Positions 1-11,316 of a DNA stretch of 64,000 nt are shown here, in pieces (position 1 is the stretch's first letter; each line of letters starts with the position of its first letter). Source of the stretch: Sphaerosporella brunnea. Lineage: Eukaryota; Ascomycota; Pezizomycetes; Pezizales; Pyronemataceae. A program made the position numbers and the translations under genes. The DNA lies in the NCBI GenBank assembly GCA_008704415.1, contig VXIS01000085.1, forward strand, positions 84,483 through 148,482, in the 5' to 3' direction. The notes beneath the pieces are model-generated. The model was not told the origin of the DNA, did not search any database, and was given only the letters and a program-made list of their open reading frames with translations.

Positions 1-993
1 CTCCGTGATCTCTGACTCCTGGGCCGCAACCGGCATGTCAAGGGTTTGGATTTCATCGATGATCTCCCTCGGGGTAGGCGTGGCGACCATCTCCGTGATC
101 TCGGACTCCTGGACAGCGGCCGGCATGTCAAGGGTTTGGATGTCGTCGATGATCTCCATCGAGGTAGGCGTGGCGACCTCCTCCGTGATCTCGGACTCCT
201 GAGCCGCGGCCGGCATGTCCAGGGTTTGGATTTCGTCGATGATCTCCATCGAGGTAGGCGTGGCGACCGTCTTCGTGATCTCTGACTCCTGGGCAGCGGC
301 CGGCATGTCAAGGGGTTGGAGCTTGCAGGTGCTCTCCATCGAGGTAGGCATGGCGACCATCTCCTTGATCTCAGACTCGTGGTCCGAGGCCGGTGTGGTA
401 AGGGTTTGGATCCTGTCGATGATCTCCATCGAGGTAGGCATGGCGACAATCTCCTGCTTGATCTCGGACTCCTGAGCCGCGGCCGGCATGTCAAGGGTTT
501 GGATGTCGTCGATGATCTCCATCGAGGTAGGCGTGGCGACCTCCTCCGTGATCTCGGACTCCTGGGCAGCGGCCGGCATGTCAAGGGTTTGGATTTCGTC
601 GATGATCTCCATCGAGGTAGGCGTGGCGACCTCCTCCGTGATCTCGGACTCCTGGGCAGCGGCCGGCATGTCAAGGGTTTGGATGTCGTCGATGATCTCC
701 ATCAAGGTAGGCGTGGCGACCTCCTCCGCGATCTCGGACTCCTGGGCAGCGGCCGGCATGTCAAGGGTTTGGATGTCGTCGATGATCTCCATCAAGGTAG
801 GCGTGGCGACCTCCTCCGTCATCTCGGACTCCTGGGCAGCGGCCGGCATGTCAAGGGTTTGGATTTTGTCGGTGATCTCCATCGAGGTAGGCGTGGCGAC
901 CTCCTCCGTGATCTCGGACTCCTGGGATGCGGCCGGCATAGGCAGGAGCGTGCGGATGCTCTCAATCGAGGTCGACGTGGCGACTTCCTCCTC
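1..993 (-). repeat. 90-bp in-frame tandem repeat array (about 11 units)
   Basis: Direct repeats of 90 bp, one unit 3 bp longer near 443-453, run from the window edge to about 993. All length changes are multiples of three, so the array codes on the minus strand for the acidic tail of the RRM protein. The last unit (904-993) is the most diverged; the central units at 544-903 are nearly identical. Confidence 0.9.
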
Positions 994-1858
994 ATCGATC
1001 TCCCACTCCGGAGCCGAGGCGGGCGGGTCAGGAGACTGCGGCTTGTTGGAGAGCGTAACGTTCGCAACGCTCTTTGACCCCATTGCCATGACCATTTGAA
1101 CTGAGCGGGGTTTTGAATTATCGAAGGTGGCAGGCTCGAACTTCTCGTTGTACTTGGTGCGACCGTTCAAGCCCTCATACTCACGGCTTACCTTCCTGTA
1201 AAACCGTTCGGCTTTCTCTTGCTCGGTAAATAGCAGGGGGAGTTCCTGATCGGTGGCTCTGCTGGTGTGTGGAGGAGGCGAGGGACGAGAACTGACCCTT
1301 TGCTTGACTTTCCTTGGTCTACAACAGTTAGCTTATTCCCTGCAAAACCTTCTAGACGAGAACATACGCGGGAGCGGGAGGACGCAGAGCCCACCTGGCA
1401 GCAAAACGAGTAGAGTGTGGGAGGCCTTCGACGCATCTATGGCCGGCCTCTTCAGTATCGAAATCGACAAAAGCGATTTTGGAGTCGTTGTGCCAACGAA
1501 CTTCCAAAATGTTGCCATACTCCAGGAGGAGTTCAACAATGGAGTCAGAGGCCGAGCCTCCGGGGAGGCCAGTAATCATAACGCTCCTTGGTCGGCCACA
1601 TCCGAGTCCACTGCTTGCCGGGGAGCTGTCGCGGCTGCCTTTCGTCCATCCGGCAACAAAGCCCATGTGATGCAGAGCAGCGATCGCTAAGCGTGCGTGG
1701 CCGTTGTTAACGAACTTGATAAGTATGCGATCGTTCTCGGGGTCAAGTTTGATGCTGGTGATAGGCCAGCGCTCTCGCTCGCCCATGATTCGGCGCTTTA
1801 TTTCCGCATGGCTCAGACCGGGAGGGAAGCCATAGATCTCAACGCTTCGGTGCGTCAT
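1..1858 (-). CDS. RRM-domain protein with C-terminal 30-residue tandem repeats (3' end off the window)
   Basis: Two exons: 1858-1368 and 1318-<1, with a 49-bp intron 1367-1319 (donor GTATGT, branch GCTAAC, acceptor TGTAG). The splice keeps the frame open to the window edge, giving at least 603 aa. Residues about 5-70 and 90-155 look like two RNA-recognition motifs: the first has RNP2-like VEIYGF and RNP1-like RILIKF, the second SVMITG and IAFVDF. A basic Pro/Ser linker follows, then an acidic array of about eleven 30-residue repeats built around VATPTSMEIIDD and AAAQESEITEE. RRMs bind single-stranded RNA, so a role in RNA metabolism is inferred. No paralogue name is claimed. A TATA-like box lies about 130 bp upstream of the ATG. 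The protein is partial only because the window ends. Confidence 0.8.
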
Positions 1859-3176
1859 GATTGTTGAAGCTGATGCGGAAAAGGAGTTGGGAAGTGGGTT
1901 GGTTGTGAAGGTTGTACTAAATGTTTGTAGGTTGTTGGTTGTTCAGGTAGTTGACTGAACGGTGGGGAGGTGAGATGGTGGCTGTATTTATAGCATGGCA
2001 GACGAGCACAAACCCTGTGCCCTCACATCGCTTCCACACTCAAGCCACTCGACTCTGCACCCGCCCACGTGATTTTAACTCGAGACTTCTCAGAGTCGTA
2101 TCGATATCTCACTCCAGATCTTGTACCCCAATGAAACAAATGAGACTTTCTCAACTCTCACCTCTTCATTCACAATCAGCTGTAACTCACACGGGTCCTG
2201 CGCGAACGCAGCCCAAGAGAAATCAAGCTGGATAATCACACAGTCTGTACTAACCATAGCTACTCCAACATGTACCCCTTGAAGAGCAACCTATTGCAGT
2301 CCGCAGAGCAACGATACACTGGACACGTTCCACCGCCCGTGCAAAGAAGACCACTTCTGACGATCTCCAGAGATCTGATCCGTAGTGGAAAACTAACGCA
2401 GCCAATCGTGCATGGGGTATGTAATCACAGGAAACTCAGTGGATGACGTCAATAACGCAGCAACACCCAAGGCTGGGGAGGAAGGAAAACAAGCCTTAGA
2501 TATTGACGGCCATCATGCAGCATCGTTTCCCCTGTAGTTTCTCTTATGGATGGCAGACTTTCGTCCCGCCATTCGTCTTAAGAGAAGTAACAAACTGAAA
2601 GAAAGAAAGAGTTCACACTTTAAAGCTCTGGCGAGACAGGCAACCTTAGCCCGTCCCTACCGGTCAAAAAGTAAAACTTATCTAACAGAGCGATGACCCC
2701 TTGCCAAATTTCATGGCCTTGAGCTCGTTGCGAAGGCTACTCCAGCAGCATAACCAGACAAAGTCCTTTACCTGCCTACAGAAACCGCTTTCCCCTTTCC
2801 CCATTCCCCAACGAAAGCTCTTTCTCTATCCCAGCAGTTTCCGAGCCACAGTAAACCGCTGTACGAAGCTCCCGTGACCTTACCGCTGCATTTAATTGAT
2901 CCTCCCAACCCCCAGAAAAACTGCACCACTACGAGGAGACACCAGCACACCGGTCACAGAACCGACTTGACAAAAAACAATTGGGCCAAGCTCCATTGGT
3001 TTGCATTTCTGCAGGGGATGAGGGAGGACATGTAGAATAGCAAGCACATTTGAGTGACGGGGAAATCCACCTTACTTCAATCCCACCCGCACCTCCTTCA
3101 AAGCCCCCAAAATCCCTCAAAACACTCCACCCTCTTCCCTCTTCCCTCCTTCTCAGCACTCCAGCACTCCATCGCC
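1859..3176. other. intergenic, divergent promoters
   Basis: Apart from the TATA-like box of the RRM gene, I see no coding frame with convincing codon pattern and no repeat. The pyrimidine-rich stretch at about 3085-3170 (CCTCTTCCCT-type tracts) is typical of a fungal 5' leader and precedes the plus-strand gene at 3177. Confidence 0.5.
1985..1992 (-). promoter_or_regulatory. TATA-like box of the RRM gene
   Basis: On the minus strand the bases read TATAAATA, about 130 bp upstream of the ATG at 1858, a usual distance for a fungal core promoter. Confidence 0.5.
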
Positions 3177-3608
3177 ATGCCCAAGCCCACCAGCAAACCC
3201 AACGCAGCCACGATTCTAGCCGCCAAGAACGCCAGCTACGCCGCAGAGCTGGCCACAGCCTCACCACTCAACATCGACATCGCGGCGCTACGCTACAAGC
3301 TACTAAACACCGCGACCCGTACAGTGCAGAAACCATCCAAAGACACAAACCATGACTGGCACCGTGTGATGAGAACAAAAGTCGGAAAAGGGAGGAGAAA
3401 GAAGGATAAGGACTATTCGGAGGAACAGCAGAAAAGGGGAGAAGAAGAAGCACAAAAAGAAGAGGAAGAAAAGAGATGGAGATGGTTTTGTTGTAAGTGT
3501 GCCGCCAGGAATAGTTGCTGGCTTCTGGAATGTGATAGGTGTGAGGCCGCCATGTGTAGGAAGTGTGAGGTCCTGGATTTGGGGCCGGCTGAGGAGGCGA
3601 CAGAGTAA
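3177..3608 (+). CDS. small lysine-rich protein with C-terminal Cys-rich zinc-finger-like motif
   Basis: A single-exon 143-aa protein. The ATG at 3177 is chosen because it follows the pyrimidine leader and starts the coding-like segment (MPKPTSKP); the frame is open further upstream without an ATG. The centre is very basic and then Glu/Lys rich (predicted helix, about residues 60-105). The last 40 residues carry seven Cys in the pattern WFCCKCAARNSC, then CDRC and CRKC, which resembles a small zinc ribbon or zinc finger. Family not recognised. A nucleic-acid or protein-binding role would be a guess. Confidence 0.6.
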   Translation: MPKPTSKPNAATILAAKNASYAAELATASPLNIDIAALRYKLLNTATRTVQKPSKDTNHDWHRVMRTKVGKGRRKKDKDYSEEQQKRGEEEAQKEEEEKRWRWFCCKCAARNSCWLLECDRCEAAMCRKCEVLDLGPAEEATE

Positions 3609-3846
3609 AGCGGGACCGAGGTCGAAAGCTTCATAGTAAACTTGGAAGATGCCCTTTCATCCATCAAGATCAATCAAGAATTGCCACAATCTTCGATTAT
3701 ACCTACTCACACGAGCTCTTCCCCTTTTGCGGCATGCGTTTCAGCATTCCACCATCCCAAAAAAACGCCCAATTCACAGCTTCCTGCTCATCAACGAGCA
3801 TCTTCCAACTGCTAACATCGAACATCTAAAACACAAATATACAGGC

Positions 3847-5574
3847 TTAAGGGTTCTTAACCGACAGTTCCCCCTTCGCCGGCTGTTCCCAGTCAAAAGA
3901 GCTCTGCTGAATACTCTGAGGCGACGTAGAATCTCTCTCGTCCGTTGTGGGGACTCCTAGGCTTCCTTCATCCACCGGAACGGTCGGTTTCTCGTCGTGT
4001 TGCACAGCAGACAGAGGTTGGATCGTCGATGTACCTTCATTGCCGTCGTCCGAGGAGCTGATGGCATCCTCCCAATGCTCTGGGACATCGCTTGGCGTGA
4101 TATTCAGTTTTGGTACAGGCGGACGCTTTCTGATAACTGTACTCTGACGGCGTGCATCGGGGGGCCGGGCTGCTGGAGGTCGAAGCATTGATGCACCGTC
4201 GTTGTCGTCGTCCGAGAGGCTCACGGCATCCTCCCAATTCTCCGGGACTTCGCCTGGCCTGATCTTTAGTTTTGGTACAGGTGGAGGCTTGCTGATAGTC
4301 GGCATTTGAAGGGATTGGAGCTGGTCTTCGCTTCTCTCTCGTGATGGGATAGCGACTCTCGGCTTCATTGCCGGTGATTCAACAGTGGGTGTTTTTGCAG
4401 TGACCCTGGTTTCCTGGCCTGCTGGAGGTCGAAGCGTTGATGCACTATCGTTACCGTCGTCCGAAGGGCTCATGGCATCCTCCAACTGCTCAGGGACATC
4501 GCCTGGCGTGATCTTCAGTTTTGGTACAGGTGAAAATTGCGAATTCTGAAGGTGTACGTCAAGGGACTGGGATTCTTTGCTTTTTTCTGGTGGCGACGGC
4601 ATGGTGGCTTTCGGCTTCGTTGCCAGCGACCCAACGGCGGGCTCTTTTGCAGTGTCTTTCAGCGTTACGAAAGCCATGGTTTCTTGCTGGCCTGTAGGAG
4701 GTCGAAGCGTTGATGCACCGTCGTTTTTATCATCCGAGGGGTTCGAAACATCTTCCCAATGCTCGGGGACGTCGGTCTCTATGACGCGCCGTTTCGGCAC
4801 CGCGGGACGCTTGAGGATGGTGTATGTCGAAATAGGGATTTCCTCGAACCGGACAGTCTTTTTCACTTTGTTCTTTTGTGCCTTTCCCGTGCTATCAACC
4901 TTTCCCTTCATTGCCGACGGCCTGGTATTCTCCTTCCCCCCCGCGCCCACCCGCGGCACCTGCTCTTTCCTTTTGTCCTTAGACGGACTCTGCTTGCCAT
5001 AGCACTCAACCCACACGCCATTCATCTGGAATAAGAACTCCTCCGAAATCTTCTTCGTCCAGCTCTCCGCGTGCCAGCTGCCCATCCGCTTTGAGTCGTC
5101 CTTGCCCGTCATGACCTTCCGGATCGCAACGACCTTGCAGCCGGAGGACTCGATAATCTCCGCAAGTGTGTGGAGTTTCATCGTGGGGATGGTGACGAGC
5201 CACAGTGCGTGCGTAAGCGATTCGGCGTCGAAGGGACAGAGTTTCGCACGTTTTAGCCCTGTTTGGAACACGACTCTGTCAGCGGGTTCGGCTGTGAAGA
5301 GCGGAGCCCTGGGAGGGGCGGGGGGGGACATGGAATGGAGCGAACCGTCGTCTGTCTGGAATGCATGCGAGAGGACTTGCTCCACCATCGGCACCGGCAC
5401 AATCTGGCACTCGAAGATCCGTTCTTCCACGTCCGCGCGTTTGTCATAGATGTGGGCTGTGGGAACGTTGGGATCCCAGGGACGCTTTCCTATGGGGTAG
5501 AGAGGCGAAGAAACTGGACGACGGCGAGGCGGCGGGGGATCAGGAGTTTTCTTGGGGCTTTTGGATTTGCGCAT
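3847..5574 (-). CDS. 575-aa orphan protein with four degenerate internal repeats
   Basis: Single exon. The frame is open to 5628, but the ATG at 5574 (MRKSKSPKK) is preferred because the residues before it look like leader translation. The N-terminal half (about 30-200) looks folded, with few low-complexity runs. A Lys-rich linker follows, and then four copies of a roughly 35-50-residue block: a basic-proline segment (PxVPKLKI), DVPEHWED, an acidic SPSDDxNDGAS and LRPP. The block pairs a basic and an acidic patch each time, which suggests a short linear interaction motif repeated in a disordered tail. No known domain recognised. It converges on the Cys-rich gene at 3177-3608. Confidence 0.7.
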   Translation of the reverse strand: MRKSKSPKKTPDPPPPRRRPVSSPLYPIGKRPWDPNVPTAHIYDKRADVEERIFECQIVPVPMVEQVLSHAFQTDDGSLHSMSPPAPPRAPLFTAEPADRVVFQTGLKRAKLCPFDAESLTHALWLVTIPTMKLHTLAEIIESSGCKVVAIRKVMTGKDDSKRMGSWHAESWTKKISEEFLFQMNGVWVECYGKQSPSKDKRKEQVPRVGAGGKENTRPSAMKGKVDSTGKAQKNKVKKTVRFEEIPISTYTILKRPAVPKRRVIETDVPEHWEDVSNPSDDKNDGASTLRPPTGQQETMAFVTLKDTAKEPAVGSLATKPKATMPSPPEKSKESQSLDVHLQNSQFSPVPKLKITPGDVPEQLEDAMSPSDDGNDSASTLRPPAGQETRVTAKTPTVESPAMKPRVAIPSRERSEDQLQSLQMPTISKPPPVPKLKIRPGEVPENWEDAVSLSDDDNDGASMLRPPAARPPDARRQSTVIRKRPPVPKLNITPSDVPEHWEDAISSSDDGNEGTSTIQPLSAVQHDEKPTVPVDEGSLGVPTTDERDSTSPQSIQQSSFDWEQPAKGELSVKNP

Positions 5575-6265
5575 AATGCTGTGATATAGTGATAGTAAGA
5601 ATATGATGTGGTGTTGTGATTCGTACAAGGGGAGGGTGGAGTTGTGGGAGTGATGGAGTATGTTGGAGGAAAGGAAGGAGGTGACCTCACGCCCGGATCC
5701 ATCTTAGTGGAAAACTGAGACGGCAAGCCTATTAGGCGGAGTCAGCAGGAAGGTTGCGCGTGGCCAACTTAGCTTCCTCCAAGCTAAACATGTCAAGCTG
5801 TTATACACCGGCCTAACCCATGACCAAACGGCCCGAATCGCGAGCAAACATAATTGAACTGTTCCGGTCTCCAATCGACCGACCGGATAGAGAATTTTGG
5901 GTTTACCGATCGTAGTCCCGCCCCCAGCCGCAACCGTGCTGAAGAGAAAAGCTTAACTTTACATATCACATGCGCCTCTCCCGAAACTGAACATGCTGAC
6001 TCCCCCTACCACGTACTGTGAACACATGATATCACTCGAATGCGCCTCGCTAGATGCAACCCGATATTTTGGTGGCAACCAAGAATAATCTCCTCGGACT
6101 TCCGAAAGTTGCGAGCACAACCGGATGGCATCCGGGAAGCGTTGGCGGCCAGCAAAAGGCGGTCAATTTGTCCGGACTCGATATGGACGGGCGGTTGAAC
6201 AAAATGGAGCTCAAATGCCGACAACACCAGACATAACCAACATAACCAACGCCCACCTCAAACCC
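5575..6265. other. intergenic
   Basis: Promoter side of the 575-aa gene. I see no convincing ORF, repeat or RNA gene. Confidence 0.5.
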
Positions 6266-6409
6266 TCACAAAGCCCCGCTTTCCACCCGCTGTTTGCGTC
6301 TGCTAACACACTTAACCCACACCGCGACGGCGGCACCCGCAGCAACCACGACACCCAACACCACGCCGGCGATAACCTCGCCGTTCTCGAGGCCGAATTC
6401 ATCCGTCAT
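6266..6409 (-). CDS. 47-aa single-pass membrane peptide
   Basis: ATG at 6409, stop at 6266-6268. An acidic N-terminus (MTDEFGLENGE) is followed by one hydrophobic segment of about 20 residues (VIAGVVLGVVVAAGAAVAVW, near residues 12-31) and a basic C-terminus with RRKQR. By the positive-inside rule, the basic end would face the cytosol. The clean hydrophobic block on this strand is the main argument that it is real. An alternative is the first exon of a longer spliced gene. Function unknown. Confidence 0.45.
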   Translation of the reverse strand: MTDEFGLENGEVIAGVVLGVVVAAGAAVAVWVKCVSRRKQRVESGAL

Positions 6410-7486
6410 TGCTGCTCTGGTAGGAGTCAGTAGGTTTTATTTTCATGCCTGGGGGTGGGGGGGGGGGGGGATACACACTGAGCAGATGGAAATGAGAGCT
6501 GAACAGTGAGAGGGCGTATGTAGCTTGTCTGTAGTTTGATTATCGAAAAAAAATGTGGTGAGGTGGTGGTGTGGTGTCAAAACTTGGAAAGGAAGTCCTA
6601 GAAGCTGATTGAAATAGGTGAAATGGATAGCACCGCCACGCCGCGTATGTAAAACTCCCTCGCATAGGAAGTAAAACCTCCTCCGCCTGCCCCGGCCGAT
6701 CAACGAGGCGTTAGAGCAGGGGCGGCTGCGGTTCAGCGATCACCCATCAGCTCCTCACCTCCGACCATCATCACATCTGAATACCACGGTTCACGGAAGC
6801 TCCCATCAATTAACCGCCGAAGCTATTTCTAGCCCCCGGTGACGATTTCCCCGTGATGTCATGCGCGCCCCTCAACTCCGAACCCCTTGCATCTAATCCC
6901 CTCGCCTCCGGCTCCAGAATCTCCGACCGCCAGGGCTGGTCCATTCTGAAGACATCCGGCGGTGTCTAATCCTCATGATGCATCCCTTGGCGATCACCTT
7001 TGCGGCCTGGCGTTGCACGCGGCGTCGTTTCTGGGTTCGGATACAAAGTGATGACATGCCGACTGCGACAACGGGGTAGAATATAGCTACCAAGATATCG
7101 TACGACCGATGGTTGGAAGCGTGGAAGCGAAAGCCTGGCGAGGTTAGGCACTGGGCCTGGAGCTTGAAGACTCCAACTGTTCAAAGCCCATTAACCAGTC
7201 TTGTGTTTAGTATAAGCCAAAGACGAGTATAGCCATCCCAAAAGGTGACTGGTTGTGTTCAAACCCAAGGTCCCTGCAAGCCCGCAGTAAACTGTTGTGT
7301 GAAGTGGAAGGACGGAGGCGCGTATTTCACTTCCTGGGTATATTGACGTGCAAGTGTTTGGATTTTAAGGCATTGTATTTCCTGCGGGACACCGATATAG
7401 AGCCAATTCACTTTTTGCCTCTTCTTTGAAGGCACGCCAGTCCCGTTCGCGAGCTCTCTGATATGGAACCTCCAAATGAAGGTCCG
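6410..7486. other. intergenic, no features seen
   Basis: Contains a G run at about 6456-6470 and scattered short ORFs without coding character. Nothing recognisable. Confidence 0.4.
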
Positions 7487-8588
7487 TCATAGAGAACTAC
7501 CACCAACGTCCTCGGAAGTATTCGATCCCTCATGTCCTAAAGAACAACAGCCGACTTGACCAGTTCCACCGTCTCTCCAAACGAGCGGCGAACGGTGAAG
7601 TTCCTTGCAACCGTTCCAAAACGTTGCAATGTCGGGATGATTCCATAATCTCGGATGGCAAGTGTAACTAGTAGGCCCAGAAAACCGCAGCGTGGAGTCC
7701 TGAAACAACCACATCAGTCTCAATATCCAGCTTCATTTCTGCATAGCCCGGGGTGCTCCCCTAAATCTTCTATTTTCACCATCTGGCCACAGCTTTCCTT
7801 TTCCGATTATCGTAAGTTCGTTGGAATAGCATAAGTCTTCACTTTCAGCGAAGAAAAAAGTGTAAATAATCTTCGAATTCGCACAAGAGCTCTGTGCCTC
7901 CGTATGACCCACTCTTAGCTTCATGTTCTAGTCCAACTGTGCTCGGCGCATTCAGCATGATAGTAGGTGGAGAACGGACGCTTTTGGGTAAATGCAAATG
8001 ATGACCGTGTGACCTCAAGCAAGGCATTATCGGTAATGATTATCGTACCGAGGAATTTCTGTGCAGAACTGTCATCATTGATCGGGTCCTGAATTCCATC
8101 TCCCGCCTCGAAAAACTGGCATTCAAGAAGTCTACCATAGATCGGATTCTCCTCTTCCAAAGGGTATAACATACCAAGCCCAGAATCCGTCCCGATAAAA
8201 TGCGAAATACTGCCAACGTCCATTGGGACCTCTCTCAAATGTCCGCATGCGTGCATCGGAACGTCGACCCTTGCCGTAATCGGCCTAAAATCCCCACATT
8301 ATCTGATATCCTTGCATCCGCAGTTGTTCTGGAGTGGAGGAGTGACATACCCATTGAAAAAACACTGTCCATCAACAGCCTGGCAACGTTCCGCACCACC
8401 CAGTGGGTTGAATCTCCAGCGAGCTTGAAATCTTTGACCTCTCTACTGACGGATAGGCTCTTCCCCAATGGTCCGCGCGTGGCAAGCTCAACATCGGTGG
8501 GCAGAACGTCTCCGTTTTTGATCGTCAGCAGTCACTCGTTGTTCACGCCTCGCTCTAGGTCGTCGTGAGTAATCAATAGCTCGTGCAT
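7487..8588 (-). pseudogene. decayed protein gene, unknown family
   Basis: Starting from ATG 8588, coding-like sequence runs down the minus strand but is interrupted. There is an in-frame TGA after MHELLITHDDLERGVNNE, then an open stretch through about 8235. A shift to another frame carries about 110 residues to 7921, and a further shift to 7733. A last stretch ends at 7487. The pieces look like one ancestral protein (for example PTDVELATRGPLG, LGTIIITDNALLEVTRSS and SNELTIIGKGK). No splice signals that would repair the stop and shifts were found. I do not recognise the family. Confidence 0.45.
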
Positions 8589-9043
8589 TGTCGGTGTAGG
8601 TAGTATATTACGCCTACTCTAACCATTCGATCGTAGGTCCTATCGGCGAGATCCTGGTGTCTCGTCGTCAGCGATAGCTCACAGCTCACAGTCGTAGGTC
8701 GTGACTAAGTTTTAGCAGAAAAATCAGCTTGAGATCGTAGATCACAGCCGCCGGTGCACGCGTGTAGGATGCGTCGGAAGCGTGTGTAGCCTAACGGTTG
8801 ATGATGCCCGGGGTCGGTGTTACTAATCACATCCACAGAGCCGCGACCAAGCGCGCGCGGCTGGCGGTACGCACAACATCACCTCGTTCTTCCCCCAAGA
8901 CACGCTCAAAGTCCCAACCAAGTAACGCGTGTATCATTCATTGCAAGTGGCCAGCCGAACGGTAACTAGTAGGTCGTATCCCAGAAATCTGCAGCAAGAA
9001 ATTGCGACAACCCATAGGAACCTTCCTTCCGCCGCATGTTCCT
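8589..9043. other. intergenic
   Basis: No convincing ORF. Short imperfect GATCGTAG/TCGTAG repeats occur at about 8626-8740. Confidence 0.4.
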
Positions 9044-9598
9044 CTAAATCCCATTTCCCTCCCCGCCACCGACACTGCCGGATCCATTGGTCGCAACATC
9101 GTTGCCACGCTCACTGTTCGACTCCTCACGGGGGCCGAAAAAGGATTCTTTCAGCTTTCTGATGTCAGCTGCCGTTTCGTCATCGGTCATCGCCACATGA
9201 GGACGAGCGCTTCCCACATGGGAGCCTGAAGTCGTGACCAAAGCGCGGGAGTGCTGCGCCGAGTGATTCGGATCTTGAAGAGACTCAGGCTGATGCTAGA
9301 AGTCAGTGAAGTACTGCGCAAGAAGGCATGGATCACTCACAACAACCGGAGACTCAGCACGACAAATCGCCTGGTCGAAGGTCTGGAACGGCAACATCGA
9401 GGCGCCACCACCCTCGGACAAAATTCGGAGAATAGTCTGGTTAGCGCGCTGAGCGGTGAGCGGTTGCTGCTCGTCGGGCTGGACGTCCTCGAAGGGAGTT
9501 GCGACTATCTCCCGTTCAGTCCACTCTGCAACAACGAGTCTCCAGGTGTGGTTGGCGCCGCCCTCCTGGCTCGTGGTGTCCTCGTGGTTCTTAGACAT
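9044..9598 (-). CDS. 169-aa orphan protein, two exons
   Basis: Exon 1 runs 9598-9341 and exon 2 9295-9044, with a 45-bp phase-0 intron (donor GTGAGT, branch ACTGAC, acceptor TTCTAG). The join moves the reading out of a frame that stops soon after and into one that stays open to a stop at 9044. The protein is hydrophilic: the N-terminus has HTWRLVVAEWTEREIV, the middle is Gln/Ala rich, and the tail is Gly/Ser rich after ADIRKLKESFFGPREES. No domain recognised. The start is the ATG at 9598; one codon upstream is GTG. Confidence 0.65.
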
Positions 9599-11316
9599 CA
9601 CCGTTCCTGTTACGAGTCGTTGATTGGTATCGGTTGAGATGGGGTTTGTGGGGGGTAGTGGGGAAGGGAGTGGGTGTGGGGGAAGATTTCATTTATGCTG
9701 CCCTGGATGCCGGCGCCCAGGCCGACGTCCGTTTGTCCCTGATGGAAGGCGGAACGGCGAATGGTGCGACCTTGGATGTTATAAGGAGCGTGAGTGAGGG
9801 GTCTCGGACGCGTTAAGTCTGATGCCACGGATACCGGTAAAGCATTCCTCATTGTGAATGGTGACCTTCACCTATCGATCCGATGGGGAGCAAGAACAGG
9901 TTTGGAACCATGTTCGATGGAAAAATACAGTGGCCAGCGCTCTCTGGGGCCAGAGATGGTTCTTCAAAGCGATAGTATTCCGATCGATGCTCTCAGCTCC
10001 GTGAATAAGGTGATCTGTATATCTCCAAGATAGGACTTGTTTGTACCTGCGCATGCGTAACAAAATCGTTCCTAAGCCAGTTCCCTGGCCATACTTAGTG
10101 AACCATAACCTTTCCCAAATCCCACGGTCCCTTTATCGATCTGGATTTATGGGGAAAGCGTTCCTTGTCCAAGTGTATTTGGTGTTCAGTTGACACATGG
10201 GATTAGATCAATACGGTGGCGTACAGGATATATAAGGGTAGGGACGAGTAGGGGGTCTGTCATGACAGTTTGCGGTCGCATACGGGCAATAAAATTGCTC
10301 ACACAACACACATGGGAAAGCGGTGGGAAACGAACGTTTCTCCGGCACCCTTAGGACATTGGAATTTCTGCACTCACGAGTGACCAAGCTCTAGATTCAA
10401 AATATGGCCTGAAGATCGCTTTCCCATGGCGTTTGGTTTAGGCCGTGCCCTGTGTTGTCGGCTTAGTGAGGCGCGGCCGGACTCTGAAGCAAAGCGCGAG
10501 GAGCATCATGTGGCTGGGATGTATCTCAGCTAAATCATTCATCCTCTCACCGCCGAATGGCGTGTGCCCAGCAGAGGTTAACCTTTTTGAAAATAAAAAG
10601 TGGAGGAAGGAAAGAATCCCAGTACAGTATGATGACGACAGTAGCGGCCAGTCTCTTGGGAATACTTCCCATATCATAGCTGGATAGTGTGTACACCTAC
10701 TCCGCCAACTCGTAGAGAGAAAGAGAGCTATAGACCAGAGAATCATTTTTTTGACTTGGAAAGAGTTTCGAAAGTATTTATAGGATTTGAAAAGAAGCAC
10801 ATTGGCCCTCGGCCTCCGTTGCCTGAAACAAGGCGGGTTCACACTTCTTCATGGGATATCCCAGGTATCATTGAGTAGAGGTATATTGGTACAGCAGCAA
10901 ATTAAGTGTCCAGCATCCAGCAGTCCATTGAGTGCAAGTGTCTGTCTCTTTGACATATTAGCTTTATTATTATCGTATTCACGGCGGACAGAAACGTACT
11001 TGTGCAAAAACATCCCGAGGGGTTCCACGCAAAGATAGGCAACTTGATCTCGACAGCCACTAAAAATGGAACGTCTTAGCTCTAGCCCGATCACTGTACA
11101 TAGGTGTAGGCTTTAACTTACGCCAGACAAACAAAAGAAAAACACCGCTAGTGGTGAGGACCGAAACAAGGGTACAAAAACAAACACAAATACCCTAGTA
11201 AGGTTGAAGCTATCAGCCAACGATCAGGAACAGAAGGGTACGCTCCGTCAGGCTCACTCTCAATCAAACAAGAGGCATCATTTTCTCAGCAAACGGTCCC
11301 ACCAATGTCGACGCCC
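9599..11316. other. gene-poor stretch
   Basis: No supported gene. A strong TATATAAG at 10229-10236 sits about 80 bp before a 23-codon ORF starting at about 10313, but nothing longer follows. The ORFs here lack coding character. Confidence 0.4.
10229..10236 (+). promoter_or_regulatory. orphan TATA box
   Basis: TATATAAG with G-rich downstream sequence and no recognised gene in the next kilobase. It could drive an unrecognised spliced or non-coding transcript. Confidence 0.25.

Noticed and set aside
316..1099. Long plus-strand ORFs of 253 and 203 aa over the repeat array
   Set aside because: A 90-bp repeat without stops is open in several frames. The minus frame is joined by a good splice to the RRM exon, so the plus ORFs are by-products.
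9610..9852. 80-aa minus-strand ORF upstream of the 169-aa gene
   Set aside because: Most likely the leader and promoter of that gene; Pro/His-rich translation without coding character.
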